From Periplaneta americana (lineage: Eukaryota; Arthropoda; Insecta; Blattodea; Blattidae), in NCBI RefSeq assembly GCF_040183065.1, contig NC_091122.1:158869455-158933454 (forward strand): DNA of 64,000 nucleotides, in the 5' to 3' direction. The first letter of the stretch is position 1. Each line of letters starts with the position of its first letter. This document shows, one piece after another, positions 36,001 to 51,261 of this stretch. The translations under genes and the position numbers were made by a program. Under the pieces are notes generated by a model, which searched no databases, was not told the DNA's origin, and was given only the letters and a program-made list of their open reading frames with translations.

Positions 36001-39000
36001 AGAGTTGAGACAGGAAACGTTACTAATAAACCATGCATATGTGATGGATGTATAAACAGTCTGTAACTATACAATGGGAATTGCTTTGCAGTAGTTGTAT
36101 ACACAAAACCCCTTGTTTAAGCGTTGTATATAGAGAAAAAATGGCCGCCCCTCTAACAGCTGTTCGTATCGACTGTCATTTTATGATGATAGTTGTCTTG
36201 TAACTACAGAAGAACAAACCAAAGAGTATGGAATAATTAGAATAATATTGCTGTAGCTTATTCTCTTTGACCAAAATATAGTGTGGTAATCGATTAGAGC
36301 CAGTTGTATTATCAATACTTAACCGGCAAACTAGAGCGCTCTACCGGATGCAATAGAGAACCTCAGATATTCTATTACCTTTTGTAATGAAGTAATGACG
36401 AAACTATGACGTAGCTGTGTAACAGTTATACTGTTATACACGACATATGTAGTGGTTATTAGTAAGGAATTTACATACAACTTATAAACGAGCTACTCAT
36501 TGTATAAGTATAAGACAGTTAAACGTCTGTATATAGAGTTTTTATTAGTAAGACCGTAAAAACATCCAAACTGGCAAGATATTTGAATCAGTACACCAGT
36601 TCTTTATTAGTAGAAGGCAACTATTACTAGAGAAATTGGAGCAAATTAGTGAAGTTTTCCATCAAGAGATATCTGAAGACCAAAGAATTTAATGATTAAA
36701 AAAGAAATCTTAAAAGAAAATACTGTAGATGTAATGAATTACTACAGAAAGAAAAAAAACAAACACGCACGCACACACACAGATATAGCAATATAGCCAC
36801 GAAGATGATGAGACATATGAATGAAGTCGCGTGAAAAGCATTATGGAAGTATTGGTAAACATAATTTTGTTGTTCCGAGATGCAGATTACAAAAAAGTTT
36901 AAATAGTCGTAATGTTATGGGTGTTAAGTTTTATAACAAACTGACTCTAGAAATTAGAAATATCAATAGGCCTAATATAAAATATTTAGATATTGGGTTA
37001 AGAAATTATTACTGCAAAAGAACTTTTATACATCTTGATTACACAACTTTTAACACTATATCACTTCGGAATATGTATTATTATGTCTTTCTCCAACCAA
37101 AAAACCAGAAACTAAACACACTAGAACAATACGAAATATACAGATACACAAAAACACACCCAATTGAAATTCTCAACACACAACTCAATTTCAGAACACA
37201 CATACTCTTTGACGCCACATTACACTACACAAACACACCCCACAGGAAACAAAACAAAAGACGCCAAGACCAGCAACAATCAGTTCTGAAGAAGGTCAAT
37301 AACAGACCGAAACATGTTAACCAGGTACAGTAATATTTAACACGAGAAAGACATATAATACATATTCTGAAGAGAACTTTTATGGTGTACGTGAATACTT
37401 GGAAAGTGACTTAATGTAATAATTTTATACTGACAAATCCTACTGCATGTATATAATCAATGGTGTACTAAATAAAGACTAGACTAAAAACTAAACACTA
37501 AAAACTGAACTAAATTAAGCACTAAACTAATATAATCTACATCGTTAAAATTTTATAAGGTGATGTCAGTGCCCAGTTTACTATATGGAAGCGAAACATG
37601 GGTTATGAAAAAGAGAGATGCCTCTAGATTACAAACAAATGAGATGAAATTTTTGAGAAGCGTAGCAGGTTACAGGAAAATAGAACATTAAAGAAACGAA
37701 GAAATAAGAGAAGAACTTGGGATATATGAATTAAACAACAAAATAGAAGAATATAGAAATACATGGATGTCTCACATTTCAAGGATGCAGGAGGACAGGA
37801 TACCATATAAGTTTTGGAAATACAAACCTCGGGGAAGAAGAAATATTGGAAGACCAGCCAAAAGATGGATGGACCAATTTCAGTAGCTGCTACAGGAATC
37901 AATTTCTTAATGCATGAAGGATGATGATGATTAATATAATCTATCTTTCCCTTCTGTCAGCTGTTTGAGTATGCTTTGTGTAAGCTTTTAACCTTGAGAC
38001 CACTCGCTTAATCTATGAGGACAATGATGAAAATAATAAAATTGATGATCACTTCCAAATTTTAAAGATATTGGAAATTTTGGTGGAGCACTAAAAGATA
38101 CGGAATTATTTCTTAATAACTCCAAAATTATAAAGTAAAATATGTAACATTACCTCAATTATTCAGCTTTGTAAGTTAATCTTTATTTGCATGACTCATG
38201 TCTCAGGTGCTTCATACCTCAACACGGCCCTGAGGTTGCTGACTCTTCTCCACTGTACTGCTACCAGAGTACTGCGGATCATGAGATCTGTCTGAGATGC
38301 TGTCAGGACGTTTCGTGGTGCTCTTCTTTGCCACGGCACGTGAAGGTGTGGATTCTGAACTGTGACCGTGACCATCTAATGAATTTAAAATAAAATACAC
38401 ATCAGAAATTTTCCATAATTATCTTGTGATCTTTTTACACAAATGTGCCAATAATGTATCTTCAAAACTTATGCAATTAGTGAATGTTAAGTACCTATAC
38501 AACCATGTCTTAATCTGAGCACAACAAAAGACTGTAGTTACGTGCTGTAAGAAACTGAACATTTTTCTTCACAAAAAAATATGCTCATTACTAATTGAGG
38601 AGTGTTTCTGGGAAATGGCATAAGTTCCAGATAATAATTTTTTTCAGGAAATGAAAAACACTATTATGGAAATATACTAAGCACACACTTTGGATAACTA
38701 TTTTAATTAAATGTGAACACTTGTCACTTGTATCTTTTTCTACAGTATTAACAATGGTATGTAACATGTTTTCAATAAAAATAAAAATCGAAGTGAGACT
38801 TCCTGGCATATACATCGCTTCCCACAAAACACTCCTCAATTCTACAAGTATGGGAATTATTACCACAGCCTAGTATATACAGTCACGAAGCTCAATACTT
38901 AGTAAATATGCATCCATAAATAGTTGCTAACCACTAGGATCGCTACTATCGCTTCAGTTCAGACAATGCGAAATAGTACTGTCACAGTTTATTGTTCCTA

Positions 39001-42000
39001 GTATCTCAACAACTCAAGCTTCGTGACTGTATATACTAGACTGTGGTATTACTTCTTTCACACATTTTTCACATTTATTCGTTTTTTTCTGAAGTTCTGG
39101 CAAAACTCCTATACTTTCCATACTAATTAACTTCAGTTATATGTTTTTTTTATTTATACAGTACATCTTTTACACTTATACAATCATAGTTTAATACCCA
39201 AGAAATATGAAACGTCATTTATATACTTTAAATCAATTTCTAATTAGTATTTGGGAGTGATTTCACGACACTTTTCTTCGATCCCCGTTTGTAGGTATTG
39301 TAAGTCATGAAACTTCACTTCCTACAATTTTTTCTTATGACAAATCCAGAAAGCAAAGTTAGGTAGATTTATGTCAGGTGACCTGAGAACCCACTCTATG
39401 GGTCTTCTGTATCATATCCACCGATCAGGGAAGTTGTCATCGAGCCAATTCCACACAGATGTGGCACCAATGTGGTGGAGCACAATTCTGCATGAACTAA
39501 TCTGGTCTTTCGCCTAGCAGGTCCATTCTGGCATCATCATATGTACACAGACTGCAGAGGATTCACAGAGTGGACACTCCGATCACCTGACCTAAATCCA
39601 CTTGACTCTGCTTTCTAGGATTTTCTTAAGGAAATGGTATAAGAAGTGAAGATTTGTGACCTGCACCATCCATGAATGCAGATCGAGGAAAAGTGTCGAG
39701 AAATCACTGTCAACATACTGCACCACGTTGTAATTATCGTGAAGTTTTGCCTCCAGGCATGTTTGGAAATTGGAGGGGTCATATTGAACAATATATTTTA
39801 TCTACGTAAAGCTTAATTATTTTTTTGGTCCTACAGAATACATCTGTTATGGTAACAACCAATATTAAAGGAGAAAAATTCGCTCTGGCGCCGGGGATCG
39901 AACCCGGGTCCTTGGTTCTACGTACCAAGCGCTCTCACCATTGAGCTACACTGAAGCTCAATCCATAGCACCGGAACGAACCCCTTTCCTCCATGTTTTT
40001 CCCTTTGTGGCCTGACTCCAAGTTGGACATGTATGTTGACATTTTTAATAAGTCAACTGCATTATACAAGGAGAGCACTCAGTTGAGTGACTTGGTGACC
40101 GGGATTCCACAGTAATATGCCCAGTAAACTGTACAGAAATATGCACTGTTGCTCGAAGAATCTACGGAATACATCTGTTATGGTAATAATTAATATTAGA
40201 GGAGAAAAATTCGCTCTGACACCAGGGATCGAACCCGGGTCCTTGGTTCTACGTACCAAGCGCTCTAACCATTGAGCTACGCCGAAACTCAATCCACAGC
40301 ACCAGATCGAATCCCTCTCCTCCAGTGTTTTTCTCGTTGTGGCCTGACTCCAAGTTGGACATGTATGTTGACATTTATATTAAGTCAACTGCCATTATTG
40401 TATATATTAATATATTTTATGATTTTGCTTATGATGCAGGGCTTATCAGACACCCTATAGTTTGGTCCACCAATAAATGTTACTAAAATATTTAAGAAAA
40501 TATCAATATCACACAGTAACAAAACCTTATCCTGTAAAATCTTAAATTTGTTTTGATGCATTATTAAGTGCTTATCTTTCATAGTTGTGTAGACAATACA
40601 CTAAAGTGAGACAAAATTTGATGAATTTGCAAGGAAACGCAAAATGAAGAGAGACAAACTTCTGTATCTTAGACCAATGCATCAGCATGCTGAGAATTAT
40701 GCAAGCAGGTTTCAAGTTCTTGCAATGTGTTCTGTGCATAAAAAATAAGAACCATGGATAAATATATAATAGGATGCGAAACTGTGGTCAGCACCATCTG
40801 GCAGTGGGGGGCTGAAATAAGATGATCAGCGCCCAACGTCGTAGGTGGTGAACATTAGAACTACGTGTTGGGTACATTACCCAGAGTTCTCTATTTATCC
40901 ATTCGAGATATTGCTCGAGGACTCGATGAGGAGCCAAGATGGCAGACAGAAATTTGCTAATAAGTGAACATACAGTGATATTACGTGTATGTATAAGCAG
41001 TGTATGTTAAACAGTGATGTTTATGGACGTTGTAAAAATAGTGTTGTTGAATGTATTGTAAAGTAATAGTAATGTAATAAATTGAACTATCTAAGTAGTT
41101 CTTGCAGACTTTCCAATTGCGCTGTACAACAAATACCCAAAGAATACAATCCCAATTATCTAACCTTTTGCTTTATTTTTTTTTTGTGTGTTTGGTTATA
41201 TTTTAATTGGGTAGTGTAAAATAGATCGTATCTTTTATCTTCCTGTTGGCTCCAGTTAGAATTTTCAGTAGAAGCTGCTGTGAGGAATAAAAATGTAAAT
41301 GTTTTATTTTAAATTGGGTTAGTTTTGAATATCTATGAGGGTGAGAGGGATACTTACTGCACAGTTTAACATTTTCGTCACCAGGTGCACTGCTAAATGC
41401 AAGGAGTAATTACTCTTTTCGCTACTTGGTGCACTGCTAGATGTAATAACGCCCCTCCCTCTAACAGGTGGCAGCCAGATCATTTTCTACAACAGCGCCT
41501 CTAGTATGTGTTACGGGAAACTCGGTAAGTTTCGCATCCTATTATATATTCATCCATGTAAGAATTTTGTAACAAGAGATAAAGCACAACAACTCTTCAG
41601 ATGATACTGAATAGTCCTGAATAAACTTAGTAATGTTAATATATTAATAAATTAATCTCAAACCATTTCATAAATTATCAGAAGCTATGATAACAATCCA
41701 ACTGTATCATTAAATGTGAAAACAACTCCAGTATTTCTTCCAAATGATGACAAACAAAATAAAATATGTGCAGTTATATTCTCTTTGCATTCTGAAGTAA
41801 CAGGGGTAAAATTTGATACTACTGCAGTATATGTATCACCACACTAAACACCTAAACATACTGGTAGAATCATGCTATGTGATTTAGTGTATAGACATGC
41901 AATAAAATCGCGTTTATCGCAAGTGATTAAAAATAAAACATGTAGGTCAATTGAGGGGTTGGGTGCAAGAAAAGCACTTTTCTCAAATGCAAGTTTTGAG

Positions 42001-45000
42001 AAAATTGATATTGAAAATTCAAACCGTAATAATGTTATCTATGTATGCCTTTACATTTTGGGTACTCCTGACCTCTATGATCACAGTATTGAACTACAAC
42101 TTGGTGACCATATGCATAACAATCAGAGAACACAAAGCGTTTTACTCAAACAGGGCACATCCTTTAAAATGCCCTTCTTGCACCCAGCCCCTCAATTAGG
42201 GATGAAAACTTATTGTAATAAGGTTTACTTTCAGAAATTTGCAGTGATAATACCACTAAATGAAGGATCTAAAATAATCATGAAAACCCAAATTTTGTAT
42301 GTTTATACTGTGTGATTTGAAATATTGTGTTCAAACTGGAGAAGCTTACAGATGACTCGAAATATAACATATATAAAACTTATGGTAAAACTAAAAATTA
42401 AAAAGTTAGCAGTAGGATTCCAGTCTGTGTTAAATGTTATGAAAGATAATATAAAAAAGTACAAAGAAATGAGAAATATGTTTAAACCAATTAAAACACA
42501 AAAAACTAAAAGGGGCACAGTGATGCAGATATGTTTAGTAATATATAAAGGAACTGAAAAGCTCATATGAAGAAAGGAACAATACACACTCACACATGTA
42601 GGCTATATTTTTTAAGCTTTTGAGAGTATTTACTTGTATTATCATGAAGTTGAATAATATGTTGATTCAACTGCTAACGTGGTAGATAAAAATGGTTTCT
42701 TATAAAAATATTTTTATCTGTAATATATCAAGGGGAATTCCTTCTTATCACATGCAAAATAATGGTAAAAATAGCTTATCTTCAAGTGGTCATAGCTATA
42801 ATACTATTTAGCAGAGTTCTTTCATTTTTTTAGTGATGTCTGTATACACATTAAGCTTTAAAATGCAAAAAGAATGATTACTCTAGAATAAATCTTTTCC
42901 TAGTGCGTGTATTTCAGATGGTCCCGATTATTTTTGGCTCTGATAAAGGAAACAGTTAAAAATTAAGGTACGATTACACGTCGCTACTTTTGCAGCGCTG
43001 CAGTACAAAAAACTGCGCAACTCTTGTACTGCGACGTGTGAACAACGGTGCAACCCGAAAAGTAGCGGCAGCCGAACCTGCTGCCCGCTACTTTTCCATG
43101 CTGCGCGCAACTTAAAAGTAGCGGCGTGTGAACAGGGTTCTCAGGGTTGCAGCCGCAGCATTTTTGATATCGGTTTTGTTGAAACTTTTGCTGCGGTTGC
43201 AACCAGTGTTACCACCCAAATGTGCCAATGATACTTTTATTGCTTGGATATATTTTAATGTTAAATGTGATGAAAATAAATTATTTGTAACAGTTATTAA
43301 ATGCACAACACAGTCTGAGCATAAATGGTGACGATAAAATTCATTTTTTAAATTTTCTGTAGCGCAGTTCCAAACAGGAGGGTTGCCAACGTTGATTACG
43401 TGAATATACTGTTGGTTATCATTTAAGTATATAGGCGTTTTTAAAAGCTTTATAGTAAAAATAATGTCAATTTCTGAATACTAGATACGACAGAAAAGCA
43501 AATAATAGATAAGGAAGCTTTCGCATGAGTTTCTTAATAATGCGAACATAACCACAAAATGTATATTGAGAAGTCAACACGGAGATGGAAACCTGCAGCA
43601 TGACTGCGGCTGCAAAAGTAGCGCCTTGCGTGTGAACAGACTCGCAACCTCCAGTTGCAACTTTTGCAGCACTCGGGTTGCGCAGCACGAAAAGTAGCGT
43701 GCAGCACGCTACTTTTGGCTTACATGTGAACACGACACGCAACTTTTGCAGCTGCAGTATAAAAGTAGCACTGCAAAAGTAGCGACGTGTGACCGTACCT
43801 TTAATGGTATTTTAGAGAAATAAGGATAGGACTATGTATTATAAACCAAAAGGTAATGCAATATGGTAACAATTTGGAAATATACAATTAAAAAAATAGC
43901 TGAAATATAACAGAGGCCAAAAATATTGTTATGAATAGAGATTCCGAATTTACCCTATATCATAGAAAGTTTAAGCTTCAGTTTTGGAATATTTGGGTCA
44001 TTCATTTCCAACAATAATAATAAGGTACAGGTATGACTCGACACCTAAGAATCATCCTTAGAAGATTCACCTGAATAAATTTGAAAATGATACCATGCAG
44101 AACATTCATAAAAACTAAGCTAACTACTGTGAAATAAATCAGTTCCATTAACAATGGATCCTGTAGCAATAAAATGTCATTGTCACTGTAGCAATTATTT
44201 TCAACTGCTCTAATTTTGTTTGCAACTAGATAGATTCATGATTCTTTTTTAAATTGCTGGATTTAAGTTACTGTAAGTCTGTATTAAAATATCTCATGTG
44301 ACTAGAGTTTCAAGCTATATTATACTTATTGCTTTAATTTTGTACAAAGTTAAGATTATATTCTGAGAAATTGAGGCTCTAGTCTGATAAATAATTTAAT
44401 TTAAAAAAAAGAATCACGTCACTGGGTTGAATAGTTTTAGAGCTATCACTGTTAAATTTAGTACTGTATTGTAAAATCAATATTCCAGGAAATTGAGGAT
44501 GAAGTTTAAGCCTATCTGAGCTCTTTAAATCTGCAGTGTTACACTAAAATGTTAATTTCTCGAAAACTATTTATCAGATTTACATGAAACAAACACCATC
44601 TGAAACCTAATCAAATTTAAAAACTGACAAAAGTGACCATTTTTGCCTATTGCAAGTGTCGAGTCGACTCATACCTTAAATACAGAAGAGAATCAAATAA
44701 ATGAATTAGTTTCAGACACACAATGCATATCGAAACCAGTGTAATGAAATACACAATGTGCTGTCTTACCTCTAACTGGTCCCAAAAGTGTGATAGTTAC
44801 TTTATGAAACAGAGAGAAAAATTCACAATAAAATCTGTTTTGTTTGTGATTAAATTAGAAGCAATTACTTGTGTACACTGGTGTAATTTTTTTAAATAAA
44901 TGTTAATACAGCCTTCTATAACTCACCTCCAGAGTCATCTCTCCTCATTTCCTCTCCATCAGTTCCTCGTGTGTATTCCACGTAAGGCATGTTTCTCTGT

Positions 45001-48000
45001 AAAAAAGTAATAATAAAATAACAGTAATAAATGAATAAAATAAACAAACAGTGTCATCAAGGTGATACACACTTTATCATTATACATTTTATACATTCAG
45101 AAACAATTTAGTTTCTCATATTCTTATTATCAGTCATTTTTAATACTAAGGTTGGATAAAAAGTAATGGCAACAGTTCGATATTTCTGACATGGCTTTAT
45201 TCACAGGGGTACAACATTTACGTACCTTCTATATAGTCGCCCCCCTTATTTATTACCTTTTGCCAAATGTTTGGAAGGCGTCATACACCATCAGCGCGTC
45301 CATCTTTGTTGATGTTCCATATTGACCGCCCTAAAGCGCGGATAAGTTCATCTCTGGTATTGTACCGGGTCCCGCGCAGTGGTTCTTTCACTTTGGTGAA
45401 AAGATCGTAATCGCATGGATCATATCGGGTGAGTACGGTGGATGTTCCAGTAGTCCGCGTTTTCCAACTGCCTTGGAGGTACAGCATGGTGCAGTATTAC
45501 CCCATCAATGTCATATGCCACAATGAACGTCACTTTCACATCCCTGCCTTCCCGGAATGCTTTAAACCATTGTGCCACTGTGCATATGGCAACGCTGCAT
45601 CGGCATATGCTTCATGCAGTCCCTGAAAACATTCTTGTGCACTACGACCTCGTGTCACTTCAATTTTGATCCAGGAACGTTGCTCTAGTCTTGTAAACGT
45701 GGTCTTAGGGCGCTCGCACTATCCCTATGAAAGTCAACGTTCTACACACTGCAGTAGATTGACAGAGTACTGTCACAGCTGGCTGCACTAACTCATCTAA
45801 CAGTCCTTATTCATGTCCACACAGCTGGCAACTCTCGAACGCACCATCGTCACATGACAGCAGTGTTGCCATTACTTTTTATCCAACCTATGTATTTATC
45901 CTCCCGGCTACGTTTGAATGCATACACTGACACGCAAATTCACATAAAATAGCTGTTTATAGAATAGATAAAGAGATGGAAGAAAGGAGAAGAGAAAGAA
46001 GGAAAAAAGTGGCTAGAAGGTCAGAGGTTCCAGACTAATGAGGAGCTTCAAAACAACGTTAAGGCCCATCTCAACTGACTGAAGAGGTGATTGGAAAGTT
46101 GTACACAGATATGACAAATGCTTCAATCTTCACGGTGATTATGTCGAAAAGTAACCATGTTTGTACATAACTTTTGGTAATAAATTTATTTTGTTATTTA
46201 CACTTGTCTTTTCTTAATGGACCATCATAGGTTGAAAAAAAAAAACAGCTCTCGTAGTTTTGTACATTTGACACGTATGTCTTATATTACAAAATGTAGT
46301 GCTTGGCAAATATACACCGGTTAAAACAACAGCATGTTCACACAAACATAGGACCCGATGATGCTCGAATGTGAGCGAAAATGTTCGTCCAAACTTAAAG
46401 TACAGTAAAATCTCAATAAGACATGCCCGCTTGTTATGCTATCCCGTGCAATACGCTTTTTTTGTTCGGTCCCTGCACATTTCATATATAACGCCTTTAT
46501 AAAATACCCCGTTTGTTGCGCTCAAGTCCCGCATAATACGCTATTTTTGTGGAATATTTTCGATGTAATTTTTAGCAATGAATCATTTTGGCCATTGAAC
46601 TTACTGGTGCCATTAACCTGAAAAGTATTGCGTTCGACCCTTTACCTACGCATTTAAACCTTCATACTATACGATACCCCACCCTCTTGTTACGGTCTCT
46701 TATTCGACTCTTTACCTGCGCAGCTTACAGTTACAATAATCCACCCTCTTGCTAATCCTCTCTTTCTCAAGCAACATTCCTCACTCGACCGTAATAAAAT
46801 TCTGGAAATTTTTGCTGGTCAGTTTGTTATCTTTTAGTATACTGAAGTGTCTGTGAGTGTGATTACAATGAGTGTTAAACGAAAAGTGGTTTTTTTGTCT
46901 GAAAAATTGGAAATCTTACGAAAGTACGATGAAAACAGAACTCTTACTCAGAAACAACTGTCTGATTCATTAGGAATCCCATCATCGACATTAATAACGA
47001 TAATAAAAAATCGCGACTCAATCACTGCAGCTGCGACGTCGGGAGGATGTAAGCGCAAGAGAGTGAAGTGTGGTAAACATGAGGATTTGGAGAACACGCA
47101 CGCGGCAAACAAGTATAAGGACTCTTTTCGAAATAATTAAGTAAAGTACATACATACAGTATCGTAAATATATTTAACGTACAGTACAGTAATTACATAA
47201 TGGAGTAATACTGTATTACCTTTCATGTATCATGTATTTCAATAAAGACAAATGCTAATAGATACTGTATATAAGTCAAAATTAGTATACCCGTCTAAGA
47301 TGCAGTCCCGGTTAATACGTGGTTTACACCCGGTCCCTTGAACAGCGTCTTATCGGGGTTTTACTGTACAATAAAACTTTTTTGATTGGTAAGTCATTAA
47401 CAGAATTTTCATTAAACAAAAAATAGATTAGCTAGCTTATCGGAACCACAAGGTCTCTAAAACCTTTATGTAAGCCAATTATTTCCAAGCCAAGCACTGA
47501 AATTGTAAATTATTGCATATAAATGAGAGACTTGTATTACCTTCTTCAAAGTGGCCACACCTAGACCTCTGTGTCTACTGAAAGTTCCTTGCTCTTTTCT
47601 GGCAGCAGCATGGGCCAGTTCTGCATACAATGGGCCAAGTCGAGTGGAGCCTCGATAGATCCACTCTGTTCGCCCATCTGCGTCGAAATGCATTTTCACC
47701 AATGACCCATCCACCTCCACAACACGTGCAATCCACCATTTACCTGCATGAAATCATATGGGAGATTCCTTTTTTAATATCATTAAAAACAAATATATCT
47801 TGTAACATAACGACTCAAACTTACAAACAATCAACTATTATTCAACATGACACAAAATTTATGTCCTTAATAAACATATATTCTATTAGTAACAGAAAAA
47901 AAAATACGAGTACCAAAAATGACATAAAATTACATTTAGGAGAGTTCATGAGAACTTGAATTGACACTACCACAGCGATAACTGGTTGCTGTGAAATTTA

Positions 48001-51000
48001 ACAAAATCTATACATGCAGAAATACTGTCAGTTGTTCATAATAAATAATACATTAAGCTTGGTATCTGAAGACTTAAATATATATTTATACTAGATACAA
48101 GAGGTCAGACACAACAGTAACAAGACCCATCTGTTAACTTTAGTTAGAAAACGTGTTTCTCGTGAAGCTAAGGAAATCATCAATGGAAACGTCTTGGTTG
48201 TTCACTGAGAATTATAGCAAATACTGTTTGTCTTGTGTACACATAAGCCTACTTGAGTGGCGCAAAAGATTTTCTAGGGAAGTGTACAAGATGGTAATCA
48301 ACCAGACAGTTTAAGCATATCACTTAATGATAATAGCATTGAAGAAGTGCAAGATATGATCTGAAATGAGCTAAGTTTTTTTAGGTCGGTTATTTAACGA
48401 TGCTGTATTAATTACAGGGTCATTTAGTGTTGATGGTATTGGTGCAAGTGAGATGAGGTCAAGGATTCGCCATGTGATTACTTGACATTTGCCTTAAAAT
48501 TTAGAAAAATCTAGGAAAAACCAACTAGGTAATAAATCCAAGCGGAAATAGAACCTGCACCAAAGCACAACTCCGAGAACAGTAAGTAAACACACCAACC
48601 AACTGAGCTATGCCAGTGACCAGTTGAACATTTGAGCAATAGTTAAAATAAAAAGCTTAGACAGGAATATAAAATAAGTTTTGTAAAAATAGTATGAAAA
48701 TGTCTAACCAAGAAAAACACTGAAAGGCAACCTGTTCTCATCTGCTACAACACACTGGAAAAGAACTAGAAATGTTTCAGTAATTAAAAGTGTACTATAC
48801 AGTATTTACCTACAATCAAAAAACAAATGCCAATCAATGGCCTGAAAGTCACCAGACTCTTCAAGGAAAAAGAATGAGTGTTGAATTGAAGTTTAAGGTG
48901 ATATTGATTATTCTCTTCAATATTCAAAACATATTAATCAAAAGAGTTCCTGATGGCCAGATGGTAAATTAACAATATTACACTGAAGCCTTGATAAAAT
49001 TGTGTGAAAGATTAGTTGAATTTTGCATCAATTCAATGTGCCAACACACACAACACTATCCATACAACCAAGAAAAACATCAGTGTGCTCGAACATACAT
49101 CCTACTTTCCTGACTTGTCTCTCAGGAAATTCTGTCTCTTTCTAGCAGTCAAATCCATGCTGAAAGGGAACCATTTTGCACCTACAGACGAGGTCATGGC
49201 AAAAATGATAAAGATCCTAAACATGATCTCGAAATATCTGCAGCAATGTTTTGAGTCGTGGCATCATCATATGTCACTATGTGTAAATGCCAAAGAGAAC
49301 ACTTTGAAGATGAAAACAGTTAATTTGTTTTAATCATTTAAGCAAAGAAAAAATAACAGCACAAGTCTCATTACTTTTGTGTTGGACCTCTTTCAAGTAA
49401 TTGTTGCTGTGAATTTCCAACTTTCCAAATGATAAACGCATATTTTACATTATGCAACAATCTTTGGAAATATTTGTTAAATATAAGGAAGACCTGAGAT
49501 TGCATAAATCACAAGTATTTTAAGGCTGAGAACATTAATGAACTTTTAAACATTATTATGTATTTTCATTTACTACTAAAACTTACAACCTACTGTACAT
49601 TACAAAGATAAAGATTTTGTATACATACATTTACAGTTATTTAGTAATAAAATGTATGTAAACCACCAACTAGGGAGGAAACTCACTACACGCAATTTTT
49701 ATACATTAACATTGGATTGTGATAAAGGACCTCTCTTAAGGTCTACATACCATTTGCTTTGTGCCAGCATGGAAAGAGGTTAATTGTAATTACGACTTAA
49801 CAATTACACTGCAAATAAATAAAAATAAATTCTGAACCTGTCTCTCTGAAGTTTCTGCATGTTGAGAAAAGGTCGTTAATGGCATAGTGGATACTTCAAG
49901 AGATAATCGAATGGTTCTGCATTCAAGTTCCTCATGAATTGTTACTGAATAGTGAGGGGTTTAAGTTCTACTTGTGCCAACACCAAGTGAATGTAATAAT
50001 TTTCACATTAGTCTAGAAATAAAATGTACCAACAGTATGAAGATAAATGTTTTTAGTTGAGCAACAATTCGATAATTACTACTATATGAAAAATTCACAA
50101 TACGAAATTAAGTATTAAAAAATGTAATGCAGTAAATCTTCAATTATTGTCGTTAATTAGTTCCAAAAACCTGCGCAGGTTATCGAAATGACGAAAATAT
50201 AATTATTTAAAGCCACATTATATCCAAAAAAATTAAATATAGACACATACAACATTTTTTTTAGTTGTAGCTTTGAACAAAATTATGTTTATAAGACATA
50301 GCCCTTAATACTATTAAAATGATAAAATTTAATAAAATGAGATTAAACCTGTTATAGTTCTTAGAAGGCTTTACTGCTCGTATAAAAGCTTAAAAAATGC
50401 TACAAAACTCAATAAACACTGACTCCATGTTTCGATGGAATGCCATATTTGTTTACTTGACGTTAAAATTAACAACTCTTAGATGTCTATGTCATAAGGA
50501 CAGTGTGCCCACAGAATGCCATGATCATGCCCAGAAACAAAATACTCATAACAAAACAAAAGACTACATTAAAGGGGCTGCAAGCAATAAAACTAATGTG
50601 CAATAAACACTACTGAAAATTGCAATTAATACCAAAAAATGTATCCATACTGCTTATAATAATTCGAAAGACAGAGACATGTGTTGAAATGTTATGTATG
50701 CACAGAATGTGAAAAATTAATAGGAAAATGAAGAAACTTCCTCGTGGTCTCCAGAAAATGAAGTGTGCGTTTTTTAAGTGGATGGCTTGGGTTCTGAAAT
50801 AGTTGAATAATCTTGCTACCGGTACTTGAAGTAACTATCAAGAATAGGCTGTTTCACAATCATAACATTACTTCTTTGAACAGCTGCATGACTGGATGCT
50901 TAAGACTGTCTGAATGTTAGTCATCCAGAAGAAATGTTCAGGTATAGATGATCAGGCAAAAAATTATGATTAGTACGAGTAGAATTCCAATGAGAACAGG

Positions 51001-51194
51001 CTCTAACAACATGACAGAATGACAGAAAATATCAGATGATAGACGACATTAAGATATATGGATCATATGAGGAGACAAAGAGGAGGGCAGAAAATAGGAA
51101 AGACTGGAGAATGCTGGGTTTGCAGTGAAAGACTTGCCCTTGGGTAGAACACTATGAATGAATGAATGAATGAATAGCAACAACAATGATGATG

Positions 51195-51261
<67 letters not shown>

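Noticed and set aside
34142..36556. CRISPR-like or satellite array
   Set aside because: The units are 602-bp TIR elements with TAA borders, with no short repeats and unique spacers.
40062..40460. Frames of 62-76 codons on both strands
   Set aside because: They overlap the tRNA-like SINE; the [17 protein letters not shown] segment is the known false translation of such heads.
41872..42315. 147-codon plus-strand frame as a gene
   Set aside because: It runs through both arms of an inverted repeat, overlaps another frame, and shows no recognisable domain; it is noted only with the repeat.
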